The translations under genes and the position numbers were made by a program. A stretch of 64,000 bases of DNA from the NCBI GenBank assembly GCA_020466095.1, contig CM035807.1, positions 83,848,241-83,912,240 of the forward strand. The letters are read 5' to 3'. Positions 11,701-23,700 of the stretch are shown here, in pieces. The first letter of the stretch is position 1. Every line of letters starts with the position of its first letter. The notes beneath the pieces are model-generated. The model was not told where the DNA came from. It saw nothing but the letters and a program-made list of their open reading frames with translations, and ran no database searches. The DNA comes from Chlorops oryzae (Eukaryota; Arthropoda; Insecta; Diptera; Chloropidae).

Positions 11701-14700
11701 TTACTTTTCGGCATGTCCCGAACTGATTTACAAGGGTTTGTTAATTATTTCTTGAGAAATTGTGGAAATAATTTTTCCCCCTTTCCGCAATGTGCGCAAA
11801 TTGCAACATTGCCTGTTCTGTGCTCTTATGTTTTCTTATGTCTTCGCTGATTACTCAAAAAGCGTTTATGTTATTTTATGTTCTGTTATGCCGTTTTGTG
11901 CCATGAATGATTGCAGCTTTACTCTAAAGAATGTCGCATTTCAATTGAGAAACTTTATTTGAAAAATTCGAAACCTAGTCGATTACTTTAACGGCGATTC
12001 CTGGTAGTTGCAGCTTTAAAATAAAACAGTAATGTAAAAAAAATTCAGCAACAGTAAGGCAAAATTTCACCGAAAGCGACCGAAAATTTATTGAAGATTT
12101 CGTCGGCTTGTGCTTGTTTTTTTTTTAGTTTCATAAGAAAAGACTCATGAATAGTCAGCCGAGAAGTTTTTCAGGAGCTTTAGAAAAGTTCTTTTTTATG
12201 ATTTTATAGTTCGTCAGAAAATCGTTTGATCGCTGAAAAAACTTCTCGGTCCGCTATCGCCGAATTTATTCCTGAATACTCATGAATTTTTTCAACCTTA
12301 CATTTTTCACTTAAATATGTCATCAATGAATTCATATAAGAACAAATTCATGCAAGAACGAATTGCCAACTGAGTACATAAGACACGATGACCGTTGCAC
12401 AAAGCATTTTTTCCACAAAGAGAATCATGTCCTTATTCTTAAGATTTCTCTCCATATATAATAGAAATAAATGCTCTGAACCCATGACAAACGAGCGAAA
12501 ATATTGAGCGAAAATGTGACTCACAAAAAGTAGGTGTTATAAATCTTATGTGGGTCATAACAAATGTGAAGATTGTTAATTATTTTTAAGTGAGATTATC
12601 TTTTGTGCATATAATTGTAAAATAGTAAAGATTCAGAGAACTTAGGTAGATTTTTGGAAAAAACCATTGTGGCACCAATTTTTGTCTTGAATAATTTTGC
12701 ACTCATGTTTAAAGCATGAAAAGTAGGCTAAAGTGCATGCCCACAAGTAGGTTGATTCTTCCATTATTCCATGGCCAAAGTTTGCTGAGCAACTGAGGAG
12801 TACAAAGGCGACGAGAGAAACGAAAATAATAAGAGATCTCTCTCACCATTGTGCCAAATTAAATAACGACAGTCGCAAGAAGCAAAATCTTGGACAGTCT
12901 ACAAAGTCTGCCGTGCGCCTCCTCAATGGCAGTCCATTGTGTGGAATCTTTTGTGAGGAGCTTGAGCTGAGTCAAGCAACACACACATACAGTTGCTCAT
13001 TTGTGGAGTCCTCTCGCAAAGAAAGGGGTCAGGAGTTGCGTAAGCTGACGCGAATACAAGCGTTGAGGGAAGAAAATAAAAGTGTACGAGGCCCTCGAAT
13101 TTGGTGCACTGCTTTTTTACAAATAAAATTTATGCCTGGATTTATGCTGCTGCGGCTGATGCCGTTTTATTGCCCAACCGTGCATTGTTTTCGGCTCAAA
13201 AGATAGCTACACTTTGTGAATGGAAAATAATTTTAAGCCTGAATTATTTATTCGTATACGATGCGCTTGTTTATAACACACTCGCACTTATCCGTATCGA
13301 TTACTGCAGTCATGAGCATGTGCTCAATTTTTGAATCGTTTTTTCTTAATTACGGCTTCGATTTATTATAAAGCCTTTTTCATCATCAGTTTTTCTCTCG
13401 CTGAAGAAAATATTTCTATACATGTTTTCTTTTTCGTTTAATTCAAGCGGCGAACCGTACGGTTTTCAAAGAGCTTCTAAATGACGTATTTGAAGAAAGG
13501 ATGGAAACTTCACTATATGGTTGACAGCTTCTTTTCTCCTCCGTGAGATAATGAAATTTTTCTCTAATATTAAAAATTAATTCCCAATTTTTCCACATCT
13601 TATTTCTGCCTGGACAACAGGATTCGATCTTCAACTAATTGTAGAACATATTTTTTTTTTATCTGATTGCCTAAATTCCGATAGGGAAGTGGCAGCCACT
13701 CCAACATACACACGTACATACAAGCAATTGCTTGTCCACTATGCATGAGGTGTAGACAACATTACAATTTTACCATTATTTAGAATATATCATTTATAAA
13801 TTTGAATATATGTATCTACAGGATTAAGATAAAAGCGGTCAACGAATATTCTCTATAGAATAACCTTATATTAAAATAAAGAAAAATTAAAAAAAAAAAT
13901 GTATTTTTTGGAGATTGTTAGAGCTTTCGAATTGTTTTTTGTTTCTTTTAGGCTAGTGAATACTTTTGATGGAGACATTAAGGTTGAAGCCAGAATGTTG
14001 GGATGGTTTTTCACTCGCAATATTTATTCGTTGCTGTACCGATTTCTGATTTCACATAACAGACTCTAAGAACTCTATCTCATTGTTGATTCGCTACATA
14101 CCAAGGGAAATTCATCATTAATAGTAATGTTTTGGACTGAAATCGTTGCAAAATGTCGGTATTAAAGTTGGCAGCTGTACTCCAAAGCGGTCCCTAAAGG
14201 TTTGATCACGCTATTGTAAGGAATAGCTGTATTTTCTAGTGATAGAGCAGATTGTGGACTCATCATCCAAAACATGCTACGAAGTTTGATCCCCCTGACT
14301 TTCCCTTGGAAAATATATGTGTTTTCAATGTCTAGGTCTATCCTCAGATATTTAATTGTATCAGACTGTTGAACCTGTACATTGATTAAAAGGATTTGAG
14401 GGCAGGTGTCTTTCTGAGCTGTGACAAGTTATGTGAACGGATTTCGTTTCATTTGCTAACGTGTAAGCCAAGAAGCTATTAAATGGACAACACCTTAAAA
14501 CTTCAAAGATGCTTCTTCAGTATTTTTTACGATGAATAGCCGTATTGACCGAAAGAGTGCTTGTTAGGGTTTCGTGTGAAGTAGGAAGATCATGAGTGCA
14601 GATGACATATGTAGAGTTAGGACCCAGCCTTGATTGGGCAAGCGATGACACTTAAGAACCATACCTTACGTAAAACTACCTTGATTCAAATTTGTTGAAG

Positions 14701-17700
14701 GATTTTATTTTCTAATATTTCACACATATTGTAATGATATAAACGCAAATATTCATCTGCTCTCAAAATGTAAACGTATGTTACAGATGACTTAAGCTGA
14801 AACCAAACCTGATCTTTCCTTTCCGTCTCATAAAAATAAGTTAATAAATTAAAAAAAATTCATTTTAATGTGAAATGAGAAACAAAAAAAAAAAGTATGA
14901 GTTTAGTTTTTCCTATAATAATTCAGCATAAAATATAAAATCACTCGTAAAAATTTCCCCCTAAAATAAACTTGCGCGTTAAGGCTATACCCCGCTTAGT
15001 CTTGAAGATGATTCAGCTTTGACCGAGAAGAAAATAATATACTAAAGTGGAAATATTACTGTTTGGTCGCTGTTCCTTTTTTAGAATTCACTCGTGACGT
15101 TTGTGTTGAAATAAAATATAAAACAATCTACTGTTGCTATTACTTTCGCATAATAAAAATATTTATATTCACCTTTGACTCGGCAGAACGACCGTCCTCC
15201 AAAGAGATTTCGAAATATGTATGGATGTATGTGTGGCGGATGTGGAAAATGAAATTTCCATAACTTAACTCAAAAATGTTACTTTAAACATGTACTGAGG
15301 CGCAGGGAAAATTTCTCGCAAACATTGGGCGAACGAGTGAAAAATATTAGTACATATTACATACATAGCTGAAGAAGAAGTTCCCTACGCACAGCCAGCG
15401 AAAGCTTGTGTCAATTGAGCTCTAACATAAATCGTTTTGGGTCTTAGTATGGCAACCCCCAGTGGTGTGCTCCATACCCACAAGAGGTTTTGCGATGTGA
15501 CCCCGTATTAAGGTATCAAACTGTGCCAAGTCAAACCGAAAAAAATTTTTGCTGCCCCGTTTCGTGAGTGAGCAAGTGTGCAGTGCCGTATACGAGTATT
15601 GTCCCCGCTGCTGTTCCCATAGCGTTTTTTGTTTTTAATAAACACGGATCCAACAGTCGCATACCTAAATACGTATGTACATATATTTACATAAACGGCT
15701 TTAGCAACTTCAGAGGCTTCATTTCACGATGGTGCTTAATATGGAATTGCACGCAAATTTTTTCACAGTTAAAGACATTTCGGGTATGACACTTTGACTG
15801 AAAAACATACATACTTCCACATTAGAGCTATTTAAGTCTGCATGCGTGAGCCTTTTTTGCGAACTCTGTTTAAACTGAAAATGATTCGAAAAATTTTTCA
15901 CTGCAAATCCATATGTTGGTCTACTTTATTACGGCGCTTATGACGGTAGCTAAGTAAAAATTCCATTACCTGCTACTCCTAAGTATTGATGTGAAAAATC
16001 TCATTCTGATTTAGAGAGCACTGGTATTTTTTAATGTTTGAAAAATCTTAGCACCTAAAAGTTGAACAGGCTTCAAACATTGGAAAAGTGGAAGAATGAA
16101 TTGAATTAAATGGAAATCGAGGCAATTATCGTTAGTATAGCACAAAAGATATGGAGCACTAGAAATTTTCAGTGCGGTACTATGCAGCTTTTGGCTTTAC
16201 TCTTTAAATGCTTTTACTGTAGCACGCAGTCAAAGGTGTTGGTGGAAGAACACCAGCGGCTGATATGCACACACCCATGCCTTAGTGTGCTGGATTATAT
16301 TTCATCGTATGATTCATTCTGTTTTGGTTGAATTGCGTTTGTTTGTTTACTACGGCTGAATATGTCATTGGAGGTGTTAAAAGTGTTCGGTTTTGTAGGC
16401 AATTTCTTTTCTTTTATAAGGCTGGCCTTTTTATCTTGCTACACTATTCATCAAAAAGGTTGCTCTCATAAAAGTAAGGTCAAAAAAATACAAAGCCACT
16501 CAACCCAAAAAGTAAAAAAATCAAAAAAAAAAAAAAAAACTGAAACGGAAAATGGTTTAACCTTCTCTACTTTATCCTCTATACATTTGCCTTTCAAAAG
16601 TATTTCTTTTATACGCAGCATACCGGTTTGTACTGATGTTATGCATTCCATTTTGGTGCTTTCGCTTCTACATACATACGTATCCTCTATTGCATCGACG
16701 TAAGATGATATTAAAAATTTATTGTTTCGAACTAAAAGTCCGTAAATGCAACACCCATAACACCCACTCTGATTCAGAGAAAAATCCCATTCGAAAATCC
16801 ATAAGCCAAGAGCCCCACTGAGATGAAAATGAATTCATTACATATTTTATGAGCTCAAAAGCAAAAATCCTAGGTTATGTTATGAATCCCTCTGTGCTTA
16901 AGTTTTAATTGAAATGTTTATATTTTTCAATTACTTTTTAGGTGTCCAACCTTAAGTGATGGTTGCTGAGCATATCCAAACAACATTTTTGGTTTTCAAT
17001 TGCATTTCGACTAAAAAAAAAAAAAAATTTTTAAAATATACCTGAATAGATTGAAGACTTTAATTCGAAATTTGAAGTAAGGTTGGGAAGAAACATCCCC
17101 AAAAGTGAATTCTTTCTGTGTAGGAACGACAATAGCACATAGCTACGACTTGCAAAAAATTTAATCAAATTAGTAAAATCCAGGTGAAAATGCCAATGAA
17201 TGCTTAAAATGAAAACTAAAGCACTCTAAAAATACTTTTAAATGGTTTCCGGAAAAGAAATTTTCCTTTTTAATAAAGTTTCCGCTTTACTTGAAAAAGC
17301 TTAAAAATTGATGAATGGTCAAAACTTTGGACCGAAGTGCACCGGGTTTTCCCAAACAGAAACATGACCGGGCACATCGCATTCGCTTAGGCCTTACACA
17401 AAAACTGAGGCTCTGGGATAGCGTAGGGATGCGTGCTATGCTCTTGATCCCAGGGTCCGATGTTCGATTCCCGGCACAGGCGAAACGGAGTGTAATGTTC
17501 CAAGAGTAGCACTGGTTTCTCAAAAAAATCGCATGTTAGGGGCACACTACAAAATAAGACATACACTCACAAAAACATAGAAAACCTCCTTGGTATCACA
17601 ATGGGCCGATTAACGGCCTAAGTGGCAGCCACTTCAACCTACCTACCTACCAAAAAATTACACTGTGGTAGTCGAAAAAAAAGACAAGACCGAAATCAAC

Positions 17701-20700
17701 GGTTTCCCCCTATTTCGGGCACGAGGAATCGAACTGCATCATTAGTTTTTCGAGTTATCGGTACGCCTTCATGCAAAACATTTTCTTTAAAAGTTTTTTG
17801 ACCCATTTATTTGGCCCATATCTATGTATGAGTTGAAGTTTGATGTATTCTTAAGCTAACACCAAAATGTTACTCTGAGATAAACCAAGTAATTCCTTCC
17901 GAAAACAACGTTATGATAAAATGTCGAATTAGGGAGTTAAAACCGATTAAAACTCAAAAATCATACATTTTTTGGTTAGTATTTTAAATATTTCGAAGCA
18001 TACTTCCGGGATTTTTCATATAAAAAATAAAAAAATTTTAAAAATAGTATATGATTTTTGAGTTTTAAATTGGTATAGCTTCCTAATTCGGCATTTTATC
18101 ATAACGGTATTTTTGGAAGAATTACTTAGCATATCTCAAAATTGAAACTTATTGTTTCTGATTAAATTTTTTCTTTTTCCCTCAGTTAGTATTTGTAGAA
18201 GATTGTTTTAAGAGAACATCCGTAGGAGTTTTTTCGAGCCCTCTTGATGATCAAAAATCGGTTGATCACATGCGCGATTAATAGAAGACTAGAAAATGAC
18301 TAATGTGTATATTTAAAAAAACGATTCGTAGTGAAAGGAGAGGACACAGAGAAAATGCTAACCAATCCCGCAGGGGATTCAAATATGATTACTCAAGCTG
18401 CTGCTGTGTGGTATTATAATATCACTGATATCTAAGACTCAACAGTGAGTTGAATGAAGTTAAAGAAAAAATTTTATCATTTGACTTCACAGTTAGAAAA
18501 ATGAAAAAAAAATCTCTGGCTTTCAATTTTCCAAACACGGGGTCGACGGATGAGCACATGACCAAAACATGCAAGCCTTTTCTGATGGGGTAATATTTCA
18601 TTTTCGGCCTTGAATATATCTTAATTGACTTAAGATTTGATATGTCCCAAAAAAAAAAAAAATGTAAAAAACTTTTGTTTAATTAATATTGTGCAATAAG
18701 ATACTGTCTGTTGTCTGAAAGGTTTGTTGTCATCAGTTGAGTTCTTGGTTTACAAATATGTCGACTAATGGTTGCCGGTTGCATTGTAGTCATATCGAGT
18801 AAGGTCAAAATATGAGTCGCTCAGTGGATAAAGGGAATAAGTCCAAAAATTTGAAACGGAGAAAAACGACAGAACAGTAGACGTTGACTTTAAAACTAGT
18901 TGCTACAACAAAACTCAAAACTAAAATTGCAAAATTGATTATTAGGGCTTCTTTTACAATTTGTAAATATATAATATTAGTATGTAAGTGTATGTGTTCA
19001 CAAAACCTGTTAATATGATACAAATACGTTTTTATTGATAAGAGTTTCAGTGGAAAAAGGGAATAAGTCCACAAAATTTTTTGTTGTTAAAATCGATAGC
19101 GTAAAAATGTAAATTAATTATGTTTGGACTTTGAGCATTTGTTCGGAAATAAAAAGAAAAAATATCCATATAAATATTGGCTTACCTCCCGTAATGTTAT
19201 AATTGAATTAGTATATTTTGGAAAGAGTAAATTTTTTATGATTTTGCAAAAAAAAGGCTGTAGATTATTTGGTTTTTAGTTCAGTGCATTCGCAGTTTTA
19301 TTTTTAATGAACTTAAAAAAATAACATCAAAAGTTTCTTCTTTTTAAAACAAAAAAAAAAAAAAAAAAAAACAATTCTTTTTTAAAACAATAAATAACTA
19401 AAAACATTTCTTCTTTTTAAATGAATCGTAAGTATAAGAAATTTAACAAAATATTATGTCTTCTTCAGAATAATCTTTCTGACTTGATACTGTTTTTAAG
19501 TTTTTATAGAAAGTATGGTACACGGGAGGGATATATTTTAATAAATCAATCATATCCTTTTTCTTTTCTTCTGTTATAGCTCTAGTTTCAGGATACAGTA
19601 GACTTTGACTCACGCTATTCACTAACATTACTTTACCTTTCTTTCTTATGTTTATATTTTCAAATTCTAAATTTTCATCGAAATTATTTTTACATTTTAT
19701 TACCCATGGTTTCGATCTCTCTAGTTTGATCCACCTCATTTAGAGCCAATTTACCGTGTTTCCCGCGGTATTGGTTGCAATATATAATGCAATATAAATG
19801 CAAGCGTGAATTTATTCCCTTTTTCCACTGAAAATAAAAATGTTGCGTTTCGTACAAAAAAATGTTTGTTTTTAAAAGGGGGTTTCCGTTGAAATTTGAA
19901 AACAAAAATTTTACCATACATTGTTAGTCATAAGAGGAAGTGTATCCACGCTAAATCTCAAAAAAGCCAAAAATGGACTTATTCCCTCTATCCAATGAAC
20001 GACTCATATATCTCTTGATGACATTATCAGTACGTATAATATAAAGGATATTATCAGTACGTATAATATAAAGGATATTTAATTTTTCTAGCTCCTTCCA
20101 TACAAAAGTATTGAATGCAATGAACGGAAACCAGTACTTTTAATCCTCTATCTTTAAATATTTCAAAACGAACGTCGTCCAAGATCAAAAGCCCGTGTTT
20201 CTCAAATTAATTATTCGAACTTGTGGTCACATAAATAACAAATCCGAATGTACAGTTCTAGGAATGGAGTTGCCAACACAGTCGCTCGAGGAGAGCCCAT
20301 ACATATTATATCTACATATAAACCAGAATTCGCCATTTTCTTCGGCTGGCGCTCGAATTTAACTGAAAATTCTCGTTCGGATGTAGGTACAGAAGTAATT
20401 TTCCATTTACAGTTCTCTAAAGAAATATGAAGTCGTTCGTGTCTGATTATAAAATATTGAATACGCCAGCGAATGTCTAAGGACGAGAAGGATATGCTGT
20501 TACACTCATACGCTCGTACTGTTGCTCCGCTCGCAGATATGAATCTTATTGCCCATTTTCCCTTACTTCGTTCTTTTGCGCTGCGATATGAGTTTTTTTT
20601 GATGCAGTATGATTCATGAATAGAGAAGAAGTTATAACGCGCTGCATAAAAAATGAAAATGGTATCTGCATATTAAATTAAATTCCAGTGATGTAAGGCG

Positions 20701-23700
20701 TAGGAATCTTGAAATGCTGAACTTACTGACTCATAGACGTGAGTTTGTGAATTGTACCTTGGAAAGCGTTCGAGTCGATTTTTTTTCTTTCTTGCTTTCT
20801 TGTTTATTTTTTCATTTTTCTTCTCCGTGAACGATATTGAAATCAATACAAAAGCCCATACGAGCACATGAATGTATGTGTGAGACAGTATGGACGTAAG
20901 GAAAGGAATTAATAATGTCAAGTGCATATATAGCCTCTTTGTCAGATTGAAGCTATCAAATATGTAAGTGTGTCATAACATTTTAAATTAAATTTAAATT
21001 TGAAAATTTCTTCGCAAAATTGTAGAGAGTTTTGTTCATCGAGGAATGATTGGTTTTGAATCGTACCAATCGAATTGGCTTTAAACGAATAGAAGAAGCT
21101 TTGAATATTTTATTGCATTCTATACGAAATTTTAAAATCGAACGAACAAAAGGAACTGAGCACGCCGATGCATATTTGTCCTTCCATTCGAAAGCTCTTG
21201 AAATACTTTTCTCCATGCCGACTTTTCGAGATTTTTTTTTTTTTTGTTCACTTGTCAATGCAGTTCATCACTTACCAACTACTGTCATGGTTTCCGATTC
21301 TGAGACGGTATTGAATGCTGGTGCCTCGCCGGAGACCTCACATCTATATAAGCCGGTTGACATAAGAGTGACGCGACGCAGCACGACTTGAGTGTCCGTT
21401 GAGTTGCGAAGCTACGGAAGAACAAAAAGAATCAAATTAGATGAGAACGTGTGCGAGCATATCGAAGCTTCAAAAAATCAATAATTTATCTAGGCAAAAT
21501 CCATTAAAAATGAAGGCATTTTTTTTTTTAGTCGTTGACATTGAGACATGAGGAAAGAAAGCTTCTCGGAACTAAACAATTTTGGCAGCATGAAATGGCA
21601 GCTCCTTTATTTTTTTGCGTTCGGTTATATTCGACTTTTCGGTTTTTTCGTCGCCGTCGGAGCTTTCGTCACGAAAGCAAACGTCATTTTATGCAATTAA
21701 AGTCGCATTAGCTATATTAAGATTAACGACTTTTGGAACTCTCCGAAGCACCAGTCACTGCAACACTAAATCCAGCAAATGTGAGACACAAATTGCGCGC
21801 AAGAAAATGACCGGGAGGAAACGCAAAGAACTGAAGACGAGGGCAAAAATATGCTAGTAATTATGCTCCGAGCGGTGAATTTTTACTGGAATTGCCCTCA
21901 TAAAGCAAGCAGAAATGCCCTTCGGACAATGACTTGTGCAAAAGAAAGAAGCAAAGTTTTGCATTTAAATTGAACACAATTGCAGGGCAAAAGAGCAAAA
22001 CAAAAAAAAAAAAAAAAACTAAAAACAAAATGAAGAAAAAAACAAACTTAATATCAAAGTAATACCTACAATGCGAAAAAGAAAAACGCTTCTTATTTAT
22101 GATGAAAAACGATTTCGCGTCGGCGTTGCATTGCGATTTGAGATTCCCAATTTTGCGCTGCTGTTGGTGTAAGTGTATATCACTTTCCAAAATGTCAGTG
22201 GGTCTTAGAAATGTCATTTCGGATACTCAAGCGGTTATTGATTTTTGATCACCCGCAATTTCGCTTCTTACGGTTGAAAATAAATTGAACGAAAACTCGT
22301 CAGAAACAAAAGACAAAGTCACGTGCCATCGGATTTTCCCAAGAGTTCTTGGCTGAGTGCGTTCGCTTCCTGAGAGCAGGAGACGTTTTTCCGCAAAGTT
22401 GTAATGTGCAATCGGAAAAATCTTTAAAGCATTTTTAGCTTTCAATTCAAGTTTAGTCGATTTAAAGCTTAGGTGTGATACAAAGAAGAAAAACCTTAAA
22501 TTTTGAGCGGCTAATAAGACGGCATGAAAGAGAAATAGCCGAATTTTTCCAAGTACAAAAAATATGGCCAACATCAAAAATAGCTTTGTAGTTTTAGGCC
22601 ACACAAGATCGATTGAATTTGAAAAGGACTTTCTAAAATAATAATGCCTTGAAAAGCTTGAGAACATTTCGCTCAACTTAAAGTCCAATGGCTGGAGTTT
22701 CAATCTGCCTAATAGCTTGGAGCTTGCAGCATTCGGAGTAAGTTCACACGTTTTAAAATCATTATTATTACAAAGCAATAACATTAATTTCTATAAAATG
22801 GGATGGCAGCCGGATTGGGAGCAGCGGCTCACGGCGGTTAAATGGACGGAGGCGGTCATACATACATTGGGTAAGCCTACATATTCCTTTGAAAGCAAAA
22901 GGAAAGTAGAAACATGTGTAAACATGCGGAGCGGATAAGGTTGTTGCTACACACTCATCTATTCGTTAATGGCCGAATAAAAGTCATGTTTCTTTTGGTC
23001 ATTATTATGCCAAAGTGTAAAACCATTGCAATAAATTGCAATAAACGTCGAAATTAAATTTTTCATGTTGCCTGCTACCACTATAAGGCGCAGTATCCGA
23101 ATTGTCTGCAGGGAGTGGAAGGTCCCGATGGCAAGACGTGGCTCAAAATGCTACTTCCTCGCATTTGGAGAGCACTTATATCGTTGGACTGTGCGTATAA
23201 AATACATGGGGGTATTTGTATCTGTTCAGCCACGTAATATGAGGAGCACAAATGTCTGTAAATAAAATATTTAAATTGAGATCGGCCGTGAGTATGGCAG
23301 CCGAATGAACAGCGTCGGAAAATTCTTCGATTGCATCGCCATGAGCCAGGAATCAGTAGTCAGTAGCCAGGAATGCCAGCCAATATTTATGGAAGCAGAC
23401 GCAGATGGGATCCGAAACTATGTCCAGCTAGGATGGAGAATCGTGAGCAGAATAGCATCGGCTTTTTTTGCGAAACTCGCTTGAAAATTCGTCTTACTTC
23501 AAAAGCTTGGATGAGAGTAGGCAAAAGGAAATGTTTTTTTTTTTTTTTAATAAATCGAAAAGATGTAAATGAAATTATGAAAAAAGTTAAGGCAATCAAC
23601 TAAAAGTTTTTGAATTTTTTATCTAACTCTTAAGGTTTTATTGAACATTCATGCATGAGATGCTAAGATCAGACCCAAAACCATCAATATTCCCAATAAA

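Noticed and set aside
21050..21391. 113-codon plus frame
   Set aside because: It overlaps beat exon B on the opposite strand.
22227..22784. 185-codon minus frame in a beat intron
   Set aside because: Phe/Leu/Lys-rich, no motif, no splice-compatible ends and inside an intron on the same strand. It is probably chance.
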